DNA from: Clostridia bacterium
Lineage (GTDB): Bacteria; Bacillota; Clostridia; Lachnospirales; Lachnospiraceae
Length of the DNA stretch: 64,000 bases
NCBI GenBank assembly: GCA_910575725.1
Contig: CAJTFE010000008.1
Coordinates: forward strand, 1-64,000
Direction of reading: 5' to 3'
Positions within the stretch are counted from its first letter, which is position 1; each line of letters opens with the position of its first letter. The position numbers and the translations under genes were made by a program. The notes beneath the pieces are model-generated. The model had not been told where the DNA came from, searched no databases, and saw only the letters and a list, made by a program, of their open reading frames with translations. Below, piece by piece: positions 7,157-15,846 of the stretch.

Positions 7157-8470
7157 ATGAAAAAGGAATGGTTCTTATGGAATGTGCTTCAGAATCCGGA
7201 GGATATCACGGCGGACGAACGGATGGAGCAGATTGAGTGGAAAAACTATTACTGGTCATATAAGACTTTGATACAGCTGCTTATTATGTTTGCCGTTTTG
7301 TGGCCGAGTATCGTCTCTTTGTCAAGGGCTTATACGGGCGAAGACACAGGCCTCAATCTTCTGCCGAATATCATGGTATTTCAGATTGTTACGATTATAG
7401 AAAGCGGACGTTTTTTATATAGCTGCTATTTTGGAAATCAGGAATTCTATGACCGCAGCAAGGGAAAGACTTCCTATATCCTGGTTGGCCTTGAGAACGG
7501 CGTTATTGCCTGGCTTCTATTTTGGGCCGTTTACGGAGCCAGCCATCCGCTTCCCTGGATTATGCTTGCCGCCGGCCTTATCCTATACTGGGGACTGTGC
7601 CACCTGGCGTATTTACACTATGCCTGGCTTATGGACGAAACCATGGAAGAAAAAGGACAAAAAAGCGAATCCTGGATCCCGGCAGTCTGCGGAACGCTCT
7701 TAGCCCTGTATTTTATTTCCCTGGACATATTCGCCTTTTCCGCCAGAGCAGAGCAAGTAAACCTGTCCTTCCTCACAGAAGAAGAACAACGCATGGTACA
7801 AGAAGTAGAGCACGGAATCAACAATTACTACGCCCTGTCAAACTACCAAATGGACTATACCTTGAAAACCGATACCCAGCCAGAAAAACCCATATACGAA
7901 GAGGACAGCCTTTATGACCTATTCCACGTCCATTGCCTTGCAAGCGACGGAGAACTTTACAACCAGATCTTAAATCCAGGAAACGACGAAACCATCTATC
8001 GCGAATACCACCGCAAATCCCAAGATCCGTTCTCTTGGGAAATGGCCCATGAAGGCCGTTGGATCTCCGAAAACGAATGGGCCGAACTATGGGCAGAAAA
8101 CCAGGACGAACCCGAATTCTGGATTAACGAACCCTACACAGCCCTGCCAAATATCAACCCCAAAGCCATAACCTCCATCAAAAAAGAAGACCACAACCAA
8201 AACACCTGCTACACCATCACCTATAACCAAGACTTTGAGGCCTGCGGCGCCACCCTAAAAAACAATAAAGAATTAACAGAACTCACCGCCACAGACCGCT
8301 ACACCCTCAACGGATACAATACCCTCATCTACTACGACCACACCGAAACCGGCATAACCAGAACTACCCAAGCCCCCCGCACCCTACAGCGCACCATTAC
8401 CATCCAAAGCGTAAATAAAAAAGAAATCCAATCCAACCTCCAAACCCTGACAAACCAATACAAAAACTAG
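7157..8470 (+). CDS. Membrane protein of unknown function paired with an XRE regulator
   Basis: This 437-residue protein starts at ATG 7157, 8 bp after GGAG. It has an N-terminal cytoplasmic segment, about five hydrophobic helices between residues 35 and 195, and a long polar extracytoplasmic C-terminal half of about 230 residues. No family is recognised. The XRE gene ends 111 bp upstream and no terminator separates them, so co-regulation is likely. Codon choice changes strikingly along the gene, becoming strongly C/A-ending in the last 700 bp. Confidence 0.75.
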   Translation: MKKEWFLWNVLQNPEDITADERMEQIEWKNYYWSYKTLIQLLIMFAVLWPSIVSLSRAYTGEDTGLNLLPNIMVFQIVTIIESGRFLYSCYFGNQEFYDRSKGKTSYILVGLENGVIAWLLFWAVYGASHPLPWIMLAAGLILYWGLCHLAYLHYAWLMDETMEEKGQKSESWIPAVCGTLLALYFISLDIFAFSARAEQVNLSFLTEEEQRMVQEVEHGINNYYALSNYQMDYTLKTDTQPEKPIYEEDSLYDLFHVHCLASDGELYNQILNPGNDETIYREYHRKSQDPFSWEMAHEGRWISENEWAELWAENQDEPEFWINEPYTALPNINPKAITSIKKEDHNQNTCYTITYNQDFEACGATLKNNKELTELTATDRYTLNGYNTLIYYDHTETGITRTTQAPRTLQRTITIQSVNKKEIQSNLQTLTNQYKN

Positions 8471-8640
8471 CTTCAAAAAAATACTGTCAGCCCCAACAAC
8501 CCGCCCCAGCCCAAATCACCCCATCCTGCCCTTCTCCCGTCCGTCTCGCCAAAATAAAATTACAAATCTTACACCTCCGTTATATTCCTGAAAGAACAGA
8601 GAAAGCCCCCCATGTTATACTCTTTTCATAAAGCCCCAGG

Positions 8641-8715
8641 CCGCCCCGCGCGCGCAGCCAAGGATCGAACCGCCTTTTACACCCTGCGTCCCGGGCCGCC
8701 TATACCGCTTAACCA
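8641..8715 (-). other. Gene-free region with a tRNA-like relic
   Basis: Positions 8471-8739 contain no gene. On the minus strand 8715-8641 contains GGTTAAGCGGTATAGGC, resembling a D arm, and GGTTCGATCC, resembling a T loop, at roughly tRNA spacing. The acceptor and T stems do not pair, so this is at most a decayed tRNA or tRNA fragment. Confidence 0.25.
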
Positions 8716-8739
8716 TAAAAGAAACGGAGGACTTATCCC

Positions 8740-9414
8740 ATGACCATCCTGGAAACAAGAGACTTAAAAAAATACTACAATTCCGGCGAAAACACCGTAA
8801 AAGCCCTAGACGGCGTAAACCTAAAGATTGAGAACGGCACCTTCACCGCCATCGTCGGCACCTCCGGCAGCGGAAAATCCACCCTGCTCCACATGCTCGG
8901 CGGCCTGGACCGCCCCACAGAAGGAAAAGTCTTTGTAGATAAAAAAGACATTTTCTCCTTAAAAGAAGAAGCCCTCACCATTTTCCGCCGGAGAAAAATC
9001 GGCTTCATATTCCAAAGCTATAACCTGATTCCGGTTCTGAACGTCAAGGAAAACATCCTGCTTCCCATCGAGCTTGACGGCGGCCGCCCTGATGAAAAAT
9101 ACATCCAGAAAATCATCGCCCTCTTAGGACTGGAAGAAAAGCTCCAAAACCTTCCAGGCAGCCTTTCCGGCGGCCAGCAGCAGAGAGTAGCCATTGCCCG
9201 GGCCCTGGCAGGAAAGCCGGCAATCATCCTGGCCGACGAGCCCACCGGCAACCTGGACTCCCGGACCAGCCAGGACGTAATGAGTCTGTTGAAGGTAACA
9301 AGCGAACGCTTTCATCAGACAATCGTTATGATCACCCACAACGAGGAGATCGCCCAGACTGCCGACCGCATCATCCGCATCGAGGACGGCCGCATTGTAA
9401 AGGACGGTGAGTAA
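8740..9414 (+). CDS. ABC transporter ATP-binding protein, MacB/LolD type
   Basis: This 224-residue ATPase has Walker [10 protein letters not shown] at residues 40-48, signature [15 protein letters not shown], and Walker [13 protein letters not shown]. The GGQQQRV and TGNLDS wording is typical of the MacB/LolD/FtsE group, whose partners are FtsX-fold permeases. The permease start overlaps its stop codon. Such pairs often export peptides or resist antimicrobial peptides, frequently under a two-component system, but none is adjacent here. Confidence 0.94.
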   Translation: MTILETRDLKKYYNSGENTVKALDGVNLKIENGTFTAIVGTSGSGKSTLLHMLGGLDRPTEGKVFVDKKDIFSLKEEALTIFRRRKIGFIFQSYNLIPVLNVKENILLPIELDGGRPDEKYIQKIIALLGLEEKLQNLPGSLSGGQQQRVAIARALAGKPAIILADEPTGNLDSRTSQDVMSLLKVTSERFHQTIVMITHNEEIAQTADRIIRIEDGRIVKDGE

Positions 9415-12022
9415 CATGCTGCGCGTAAGAAATCAGAAAACCATCCGCCGTCTTGCCAGCCGGAGCTTTTCGGCCAACCGGTTGCGGAACATCATGGCAG
9501 TGATAGCCGTCATTTTAACCACCCTCTTATTCAGCGCCCTTTTTACCACGGCTGTTTCCGTCAAATATTCCGCCGAACAGTCCACCATGCGCCAGGTAGG
9601 AGGCTACGCCCACGGCGGCTTTAAGGATTTGACAGAAGAACAAAAAGAAGCCTTGAAAAACCATCCCTTGATCGAAAAATACGGTACAAACAAAGTATTG
9701 ACCGCCTTAGAGGAGGGGGTTTTTGAAAAAAACCGCGTAGAAGTCCGCTATATAGACGAGATAGGCGCCGATATGTTCTTTTGCAGCCCTACAACCGGCA
9801 GCCTCCCAAAGACAGCCCGTGAGCTTGCGGCCGATACCTGGGTTCTGGATCAGCTGGGCGTTCCCCATAGAATCGGAGAGCAGATCACCGTACCCTTTGT
9901 CTTTCACGGAGAAACCAGAGAAGAAACCTTCACCCTAAGCGGTTTCTGGGAAAAGGACAGCGCCGCCATAGTCAGTGAGATGTGGCTGTCTGAGGAATTT
10001 GTAGACGAAATGCTCTCGGAATATACGCCGGACAATCGGATGATTTCTATGGGCGCAGGCAAATGGAACTTGGATATCTGCTTTGCCGACAGCAGAAATA
10101 TTCGTGAAAATCTGAAAACAATTGCGGAAGATCATGGTTATCAGATCGAAGATGCCGGGGCTGAAAATTATCTGCATACCGGCGTCAACTGGGCTTACCT
10201 AAGCACCCACAGCAGTCAGGGAGACGAGCTCTTAGGCATTGCGGCTGTTGCATTTCTTACCTTGATGATTGTATTGACCGGGTATCTGATTATTTACAAC
10301 ATCTTTCAGATCTCCGTGTCAACCGACATCCGTTTCTACGGACTTTTGAAAACCATCGGTACAACCAGACGGCAGATCCGCGCCATGATAAGGCTTCAGG
10401 CCTTAAAGCTGTGTATCCTGGGGCTTCCCCTGGGACTTCTTGCCGGTTACCTGGCTGGAAACCGGATCTCGGCTATTGTTATAAAAAATATGTCGCAACA
10501 GCAGGTTTATCAGACCCTGAACCCATGGATTTTCTTTGGGGCGGCCCTGTTTTCCCTGCTGACGGTTCTTCTAAGCTGCCACAAGCCCGGCCGGATAGCC
10601 GGGGCTGTGTCTCCTATAGAGGCGGTGCGCTATACGGAAAGGGCTTCCGGCAGGAAGCAAAAGCGTAAAAAAGACACGCCAGGCCCCAAGGTATTTCAGA
10701 TGGCCCTGGCCAACCTGGGAAGAAACAGGAAAAAGACGGTTCTCGTCATCCTTTCTCTGTCCTTGAGCGTGGTGCTGCTCTACGGTGTAAGCGCATTTTC
10801 CGCAGGCTTTGATATGGATAAATTCGTTGCAAAATTCGTGACAGCCGACTATTTGGCAGGCCACAAAGATGTTTTTAAGAATCGGTTCGGAAGCGAAAAT
10901 CAGGAGCTAAAGGATGGGTTCATTGCCTCTGTCAGCAGCGTAGAGGGAATTAAGGAATCCGGATTGATTTACTATGATACGGGAAATACCACAGCCCCCA
11001 TGACAAAAGCCCAGTACCTGCGGTTCCTGGATCCCATGCAGCTTCAGTTCCTGGGCGATGAATTCCAGGCGCTTAAGGATGAGGATCTTACCAACCCTTC
11101 TGTGGGTATCTATGGATTGGACGAGATGCCCTTCCAATATCTGAAGTTTGTCGACGGGGAAGTGGATTATGAGGAATTAAAAAAAGGAAATGTAATCATC
11201 CAGCTTGTTCATCAGGACGATTACGGAAATCCATACCTTGAAAGAGCGCCTTATTCCGTGGGAGATGAAGTAACCTTTACCTTTGCGGATGAGTATGAAT
11301 ACATTGGCGATGACATGGATGCAGAGCTTGTCATTTACAAAAGCCATGAGAAAACCTATACCATCGGCGCTACAGCCATTCTGCCGGGGCCTCTGACCGT
11401 TCGGAGATTTGGCGGTGCGAATTTTGCGTTTGCCTCGGAGAACTTGAAAAAAGAAGCGGGAGAAAAAGCTTCCCGTATGAGCTGCCTTGTGAATATGGAG
11501 GAAGGCATGGAGGATCAGATGGAGGAATTTCTGGAAAAATATATAGAAAATGTAGACTCGGATCTGGATTTTGAATCCAAAAAGGGGTTCAGCAGCCAGT
11601 TTCAATCCTTCCGTCAGATGTTTCTTCTGATTGGATCGGCAGCCAGCCTGGTTGTGGCTTTGGTAGGCGTCTTAAACTTCATTAACGCCATTGTAACGGG
11701 AATCCGCGCCAGGCGCAGGGAGATGGCCATGCTTCAGAGCATCGGCATGACCGGGCGGCAGCTGAAGGAAATGCTGATGCTGGAAGGCTGCGCCTACGGG
11801 ATATCCGCCATCCTTCTGTCGCTGATCTTAAGCCTTCTGATGCAGAGCCTGGTGCTTGGGCAGTTAGAGCATATTTTGTGGTTTTTTACGGCAAAATGGA
11901 TCTGGAGCCCCATCCTTGGAATGCTTCTGGTATTCCTGGTTCTCGGCACGCTGATTCCGGCGCTGGCTTACCGGACCGTGGAGCGTCAGAGCGTAGTTGA
12001 AAGGCTTCGGGAGTCAGAATGA
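9407..12022 (+). CDS. ABC transporter permease with two FtsX domains
   Basis: The 871-residue permease has a first helix at about 28-50, a large extracytoplasmic part, three helices around 285-390, then a repeat of the pattern with a helix at ~445-465, a second extracytoplasmic region and three C-terminal helices (about 740-860). ARRREMAMLQSIGMTGRQLKEML is the characteristic FtsX-domain cytoplasmic loop. GTG at 9407 overlaps the ATPase stop; ATG at 9416 is an alternative three codons in. It forms one exporter-like complex with the upstream ATPase. Confidence 0.92.
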   Translation: MSNMLRVRNQKTIRRLASRSFSANRLRNIMAVIAVILTTLLFSALFTTAVSVKYSAEQSTMRQVGGYAHGGFKDLTEEQKEALKNHPLIEKYGTNKVLTALEEGVFEKNRVEVRYIDEIGADMFFCSPTTGSLPKTARELAADTWVLDQLGVPHRIGEQITVPFVFHGETREETFTLSGFWEKDSAAIVSEMWLSEEFVDEMLSEYTPDNRMISMGAGKWNLDICFADSRNIRENLKTIAEDHGYQIEDAGAENYLHTGVNWAYLSTHSSQGDELLGIAAVAFLTLMIVLTGYLIIYNIFQISVSTDIRFYGLLKTIGTTRRQIRAMIRLQALKLCILGLPLGLLAGYLAGNRISAIVIKNMSQQQVYQTLNPWIFFGAALFSLLTVLLSCHKPGRIAGAVSPIEAVRYTERASGRKQKRKKDTPGPKVFQMALANLGRNRKKTVLVILSLSLSVVLLYGVSAFSAGFDMDKFVAKFVTADYLAGHKDVFKNRFGSENQELKDGFIASVSSVEGIKESGLIYYDTGNTTAPMTKAQYLRFLDPMQLQFLGDEFQALKDEDLTNPSVGIYGLDEMPFQYLKFVDGEVDYEELKKGNVIIQLVHQDDYGNPYLERAPYSVGDEVTFTFADEYEYIGDDMDAELVIYKSHEKTYTIGATAILPGPLTVRRFGGANFAFASENLKKEAGEKASRMSCLVNMEEGMEDQMEEFLEKYIENVDSDLDFESKKGFSSQFQSFRQMFLLIGSAASLVVALVGVLNFINAIVTGIRARRREMAMLQSIGMTGRQLKEMLMLEGCAYGISAILLSLILSLLMQSLVLGQLEHILWFFTAKWIWSPILGMLLVFLVLGTLIPALAYRTVERQSVVERLRESE

Positions 12023-12235
12023 CGGAATTTACAGATAAAATGTACAATTTTTTACGATAGATAGACAAAAAACAAAAAAAATTTCCGGCTTCCTTTTTCT
12101 TTCGAAAGATGTTAAGATAGGGCATAGGAGATTGTCCACATGTGCAACAGCGATTCTGCCGTTATGCCGGACGGCAGAGCTTGCAGGTTGGAACAGACTC
12201 CGGCGAAAGCCAAAAAAGAAAAAGGAGAGAAACAT

Positions 12236-13366
12236 ATGAAAAAGAAAATTCTGGCACTTCTATTGACCGCTGCTATGGCAGCTGCCATGACAGCATGTGG
12301 GGGAGGCTCTTCGGACGCAGAGACAGAAGCTCCTGCTGAAAGCAGCGAGCAGACAGGCGATGACGCAGAAGCTCCGGCAGAAGGAGAAGAAGCAGACGCG
12401 GAGGCAGAAGCTCCGGCAGGCAACGGCGCTGACTTTAAGATCGGCCTTATCACAGACGTAGGCGGCGTAAACGACGGTTCTTTCAACCAGTCCTCATGGG
12501 CAGGCCTTCAGAGAGCCATGGATGAGCTCGGCGTAGAAGCAAGCTACCTTGAGTCCGCAACAGATGCAGATTACGTTCCCAACATCGAGACCTTTATCGA
12601 CGAAGAGTGCGATCTCATCATCTGCGTAGGCTATATGCTTGCAGACGCTACCAGAACCGCAGCAGAAGCGAATCCCGATGTGAAGTTTGCAATCATTGAC
12701 GACGCTACCATCGAGCTTGACAATGTAAGCTGTCTGATGTTCAAGCAGGAGCAGGCTTCCTACCTGGTTGGTTATGTAGCCGGCCTTATGACACAGACCA
12801 ACAACATCGGTTTCGTTCTTGGTATGGCAAATGAGAACATGAACCTCTTCGGATACGGCTACTGCGCAGGCGCACTGGATGCCAATCCCGATGTAAAGAT
12901 TCAGCAGATCAATGCCAACTCCTTCGCAGATCCGGCAACTGGAAAGAGCAGCGCTAACAAGTGCATCACCGACGGCGCAGATATCATCTTCCACGCTGCA
13001 GGCGCAACCGGACAGGGTGTCATTGAGGCTTGTTCCGAGGCTGACGGCGTATACGCAATCGGCGTAGACAGCGACCAGGCGCATCTTGCACCGGAGACCA
13101 TCATCACCTCTGCAATGAAGAGAGTAGACAACGCAGTATTTGATTCCGTACAGGCTCTTATCAACGGAACTCTTGAAGGCGGCGTTCACACCTACGATCT
13201 TGCTGCAGGCGGCGTAGACATTGCACCGACACAGGATCTTCTGACCGACGACGTTATCAAGGCAGTAGAGGAAGTTAAGGCTAAGATCATCAGCGGCGAA
13301 GTAACCGTACCGTCTACCCAGGCCGAGTTCGAGGCTGCTCACGGCGACGTATACGAGTTAGACTAA
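12236..13366 (+). CDS. BMP-family nucleoside-binding lipoprotein
   Basis: This 376-residue protein starts at ATG 12236 after AAAGGAGAG. It has a lipoprotein signal (MKKKILALLLTAAMAAAMTAC) with the lipid-modified Cys at residue 21, a Glu/Ala/Ser-rich linker to about residue 62, then a BMP/PnrA-type periplasmic-binding fold (KIGLITDVGGVNDGSFNQSSW). PnrA-like proteins bind purine and pyrimidine nucleosides for RbsA-type ABC importers. The matching ATPase and permeases are at 19544-23085, inside the same salvage region. It is very likely the substrate-capturing subunit of that transporter. Confidence 0.93.
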   Translation: MKKKILALLLTAAMAAAMTACGGGSSDAETEAPAESSEQTGDDAEAPAEGEEADAEAEAPAGNGADFKIGLITDVGGVNDGSFNQSSWAGLQRAMDELGVEASYLESATDADYVPNIETFIDEECDLIICVGYMLADATRTAAEANPDVKFAIIDDATIELDNVSCLMFKQEQASYLVGYVAGLMTQTNNIGFVLGMANENMNLFGYGYCAGALDANPDVKIQQINANSFADPATGKSSANKCITDGADIIFHAAGATGQGVIEACSEADGVYAIGVDSDQAHLAPETIITSAMKRVDNAVFDSVQALINGTLEGGVHTYDLAAGGVDIAPTQDLLTDDVIKAVEEVKAKIISGEVTVPSTQAEFEAAHGDVYELD

Positions 13367-13410
13367 ATTCCTGTACAAAAGCTTGAAAAAGTGAAAAGCT
13401 ACATAATGCG

Positions 13411-13489
13411 AAAGCGCCGGGGCTGCGTCTGTTCCAAGAACAGAGCGTCCCGGCGCTTTGCCGCCTTACCTTCAGCACGCAAGGCGGAG
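13411..13489 (+). other. Two consecutive strong hairpins after the BMP gene
   Basis: AAAGCGCCGGG (13411-13421) pairs with CCCGGCGCTTT (13449-13459), with an inner TCTGTTC/GAACAGA stem. CCGCCTT and AAGGCGG (about 13462-13488) form a second hairpin. Neither has a clear T run. They probably stabilise the 3' end of the BMP transcript or act as a weak terminator. No gene is seen from 13367 to 13829. Confidence 0.6.
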
Positions 13490-13557
13490 CCTCATAATGC
13501 ACTAGAGAAGCTCCCGTTATTATGTGAAATATTCTTATCAAAAGTGCCATCTGGCCT

Positions 13558-13586
13558 TTGCATACAGGGCCCTTCTGTGGTATAAA
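13558..13586 (+). promoter_or_regulatory. Promoter upstream of repeat element A and yjjI
   Basis: TTGCAT (13558-13563) and TATAAA (13581-13586) are spaced by 17 bp. Transcription from here would give a ~235-nt leader containing the whole structured repeat before the yjjI start codon. Confidence 0.6.
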
Positions 13587-13642
13587 TAATACATAAAAAT
13601 TTCATACCAGTGTACTTGGATGGATATTACGGAACTGGAATA

Positions 13643-13820
13643 GTCCAGCTAAGAAATGTCAAGTATTTATTAGAAAAAATTTCTGCTGGACGGTAAAGCT
13701 GCAAAGGCGCACGAGAGGAACTTTTATGAGCGCTTTTTCGAATAAAAGTTTCTCTCATTACCGGTGTGGCGAAGCAGCTTTACCCTTTAGTGCTGTCGCA
13801 CAGCGACTTTAAATAGGAGG
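13643..13820 (+). repeat. Structured dispersed repeat, copy A (5' leader of yjjI)
   Basis: This 178-bp copy runs from GTCCAGC to AGGAGG. Visible stems: P1 GTCCAGC/GCTGGAC; P2 GGTAAAGCTGC/GCAGCTTTACC; an inner GGCGCAC/GTGTGGC stem with one mismatch; P3 GAGAGGAACTTTTAT/ATAAAAGTTTCTCTC with one G-U pair; P4 GTCGC-ACA-GCGAC just before the ribosome-binding site. It differs from copy B at only four positions. The left flank (13622-13643) repeats the sequence at 7126-7147. The last six bases are the ribosome-binding site of yjjI. Confidence 0.9.
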
Positions 13821-13829
13821 ATTCTATCT

Positions 13830-15374
13830 ATGAGAGACATTTCCATGGAACGGGTAAACAAAACGAGGGAAAAGATACTGGAGATTATCGAAAGCCCCGT
13901 ACTGACCCATGAGCAGAAGCTGACCAACCTTGCAAACCAGGCGGATTCCTTAATGGAAGTACTGGATCTGCCAGAAGGCCTGGATGAGCTTCTGAATACA
14001 GGCATCGACAAACAATGCATCTGCGATCTGTGCGAAGGCCACGCCCCGGTGCGCCCCCGTTACATAGCGCCGGACTACGCAAAATTTATGAAAGAGGGCT
14101 GCGAGTTTCTTCAGCTTTCCGCCCCTGCGGATCTCTACGAGGCCCTGAACAGCCTGCTCATATTCTACAAGCATGTGCCAAGCGTCACCAATTACCCCGT
14201 ATACGTGGGACAGCTCGACGAGCTTTTAGAGCCCTTCATAGACACCGTAGACGAGGCCCAGGCCAAGAAGCTTCTCCGCATGTTTATGATTCACATTGAC
14301 CGCACGGTCCTGGACTCCTTCTCCCACGCCAACATAGGCCCCAAGGCCACAAAGGCAGGAAGACTTCTTCTGGAAGTAGAGACCGAGTTGGAACATGCCG
14401 TACCCAACCTGACTATGAAATACGAAGAAGGCGTAACAGACGACGCATTTGCACTGAAAGCCATCGAATGTGCCCTGCACAGCGCAAAGCCCAGCTTCGC
14501 CAACCACGCCATGTTTAAGAGCGAGCTCACCGAAAAATACGTCATCGCAAGCTGCTACAACGGCCTGCCCTTAGGCGGAGGCGCCTATACCCTCTGCCGC
14601 CTCATCCTGGGCAACATCGCCAAGCGCGCCAAAAACATTCAGGACTTCAAAGAGCATGAGCTTCCCTACGTCCTTGACATTATGGCAAGGTACATGGATG
14701 CCCGCGTCCGCTTCGAGGTAGAAGAGAGCGGCTTCTTTGAAAACCATTTCCTGGTAAAAGAAGGCTTTGTAGCAAGAGACCGCTTCACCGCCATGTTCGG
14801 CCTGGTAGGCCTGGCGGAATGCGTAAACATCCTCATGGAAAAAGAAGGAAAAGAGGGACGCTTCGGCCACAGCGAAGCCGCCAACGATCTGGGCGTAGAG
14901 ATTATGAACATCATCGACCAGTTCAACAGCAGCCACGAAGCCCCCTACTGCGAAGTAACCGGAGGCCATTACCTCCTCCACGCCCAGGTAGGCCTGGCAG
15001 AGGACGAACACGTAACCCCCGGAACCCGGATCCCCATCGGAGAAGAACCCAAGGAGCTGATAGACCACCTAAAAGTACTAAACCGCTTCCACAAATACTT
15101 CCCATCCGGAACCGGCGACATCTTCCCAATCGACCTAACCGTACATAAAAACCCAGAATTCGTCCTAGACATCATCAAAGGAGCCTTCCGGCAGGATCTA
15201 CGCTACCTGTCCTTCTACTCCAGCGACAGCGACGTAATCCGCGTAACCGGCTACCTAGTAAAACGTTCCGAAATGGAAAAACTAGACAGCGGCCTAGCCG
15301 TCCTCCAAAACACCACCGGCCTAGGCCTAGGCGCCTCCAAAAACGGCCACATCCTAGAACGAAAAATCCGCTAA
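13830..15374 (+). CDS. yjjI: YjjI-family glycyl-radical enzyme
   Basis: The 514-residue protein matches the YjjI group in length and in its C-terminal glycyl-radical motif RVTGY, with the radical Gly at about 474 followed by a short tail. The segment SCYNGLPLGGGAYTL is a candidate for the catalytic-Cys loop, by inference. Glycyl-radical enzymes are oxygen-sensitive and need an activating radical-SAM protein; the YjjW-type activase is at 18690. In E. coli, yjjI and yjjW also lie beside the deo operon, so linkage to nucleoside salvage recurs across phyla. Its reaction is not established to my knowledge. The gene is preceded by repeat A and followed by a terminator and a giant hairpin. Confidence 0.88.
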   Translation: MRDISMERVNKTREKILEIIESPVLTHEQKLTNLANQADSLMEVLDLPEGLDELLNTGIDKQCICDLCEGHAPVRPRYIAPDYAKFMKEGCEFLQLSAPADLYEALNSLLIFYKHVPSVTNYPVYVGQLDELLEPFIDTVDEAQAKKLLRMFMIHIDRTVLDSFSHANIGPKATKAGRLLLEVETELEHAVPNLTMKYEEGVTDDAFALKAIECALHSAKPSFANHAMFKSELTEKYVIASCYNGLPLGGGAYTLCRLILGNIAKRAKNIQDFKEHELPYVLDIMARYMDARVRFEVEESGFFENHFLVKEGFVARDRFTAMFGLVGLAECVNILMEKEGKEGRFGHSEAANDLGVEIMNIIDQFNSSHEAPYCEVTGGHYLLHAQVGLAEDEHVTPGTRIPIGEEPKELIDHLKVLNRFHKYFPSGTGDIFPIDLTVHKNPEFVLDIIKGAFRQDLRYLSFYSSDSDVIRVTGYLVKRSEMEKLDSGLAVLQNTTGLGLGASKNGHILERKIR

Positions 15375-15393
15375 CCCATATAATTAAATCCAC

Positions 15394-15430
15394 TATCCGC
15401 CGTCCCCTCACCGACGGCGGATACTTTATA
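15394..15430 (+). terminator. Terminator after yjjI
   Basis: TATCCGCCGTC (15394-15404) pairs perfectly with GACGGCGGATA (about 15413-15423), followed by CTTTATAT. The T run is short, but the 11-bp GC-rich stem 20 bp after the stop codon is a normal terminator position. Confidence 0.8.
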
Positions 15431-15488
15431 TCCAAAAAAACACTCCCCCCAAAAAAAGAACCACCCCCACCTACCACCCCCAAAGCCA

Positions 15489-15689
15489 GGGAAGTCACAG
15501 AGGAAGGCGGCAGGAGGGTCCAATATCAAGTGTTCGCCTGTTCGCGCACACACTGTCTGCTATAGGCGGACAGTCCATCCCCAAAAACATCCCAAAACAT
15601 CCCCCCTGTCCGACAATAGCAGACAGTGTGTACGAGAACCGCGCGATCACTGATATGGACCCTCCTGCCGCCTTCCTCTGTGACTTCCC
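15489..15689. repeat. Giant hairpin 1 (201-bp inverted repeat)
   Basis: The first 34 bases from 15489 (GGGAAGTCACAGAGG...) are perfectly complementary to the last 34 before 15689. Inside, imperfect arms continue for ~50 bp more, ending in GGACAG/CTGTCC around a ~30-nt C/A-rich loop. The inner arm contains TATCA, GTG, GTTC, ACACAC and TGTCTGCT blocks shared with giant hairpin 2. No ORF is credible inside. The region between yjjI and udp (15375-15846) otherwise holds a terminator and a promoter. Confidence 0.9.
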
Positions 15690-15745
15690 GTCCCCCCCCT
15701 CATTATGAATTTTTTTCTCAAATTTGCCAAATGTCCTTTTTTAAT

Positions 15746-15774
15746 TTGTGAAAATATGATATAAATAATATAAA
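15746..15774 (+). promoter_or_regulatory. Promoter of the udp-deoB operon
   Basis: TTGTGA (15746-15751) and TATAAA (15769-15774) are separated by 17 bp within an AT-rich block just after giant hairpin 1 and 72 bp before the udp start codon. Confidence 0.55.
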
Positions 15775-15846
15775 CAGTTCAAAAAAAATCCAAAAAATGA
15801 CGAACAAAAATCCAAGAAACACATCATACAAGAAACGGAGGCCCCC

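Noticed and set aside
12138-12156. TTGTCCACATGTGCAACA as an operator for the Crp-like regulator
   Set aside because: It is only partly palindromic and does not match TGTGA-N6-TCACA; no similar site was found before udp or yjjW.
12494-13342. 282-codon minus-strand frame opposite the BMP lipoprotein gene
   Set aside because: It mirrors the codon bias of the real gene, has no family resemblance and no ribosome-binding site. Similar long antisense frames at 14571-15068, 18396-19280, 20387-21082, 30188-31051, 35040-36317, 38560-39402 and 59348-60307 were rejected for the same reason.
13391-13585. 64-codon plus-strand frame after the BMP gene
   Set aside because: It spans the two strong hairpins and has no ribosome-binding site or protein-like pattern.
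13558-13643. A second XRE gene before repeat A, because DITELE codons recur at 13625-13643
   Set aside because: Only the tail codons are present. The upstream frame has a stop codon and no helix-turn-helix sequence, so it is a copied fragment.
15489-15689. Giant hairpin 1 as the yjjI transcription terminator
   Set aside because: An ordinary terminator at 15394-15430 already follows yjjI, and the giant hairpin has no T run after its closing arm.
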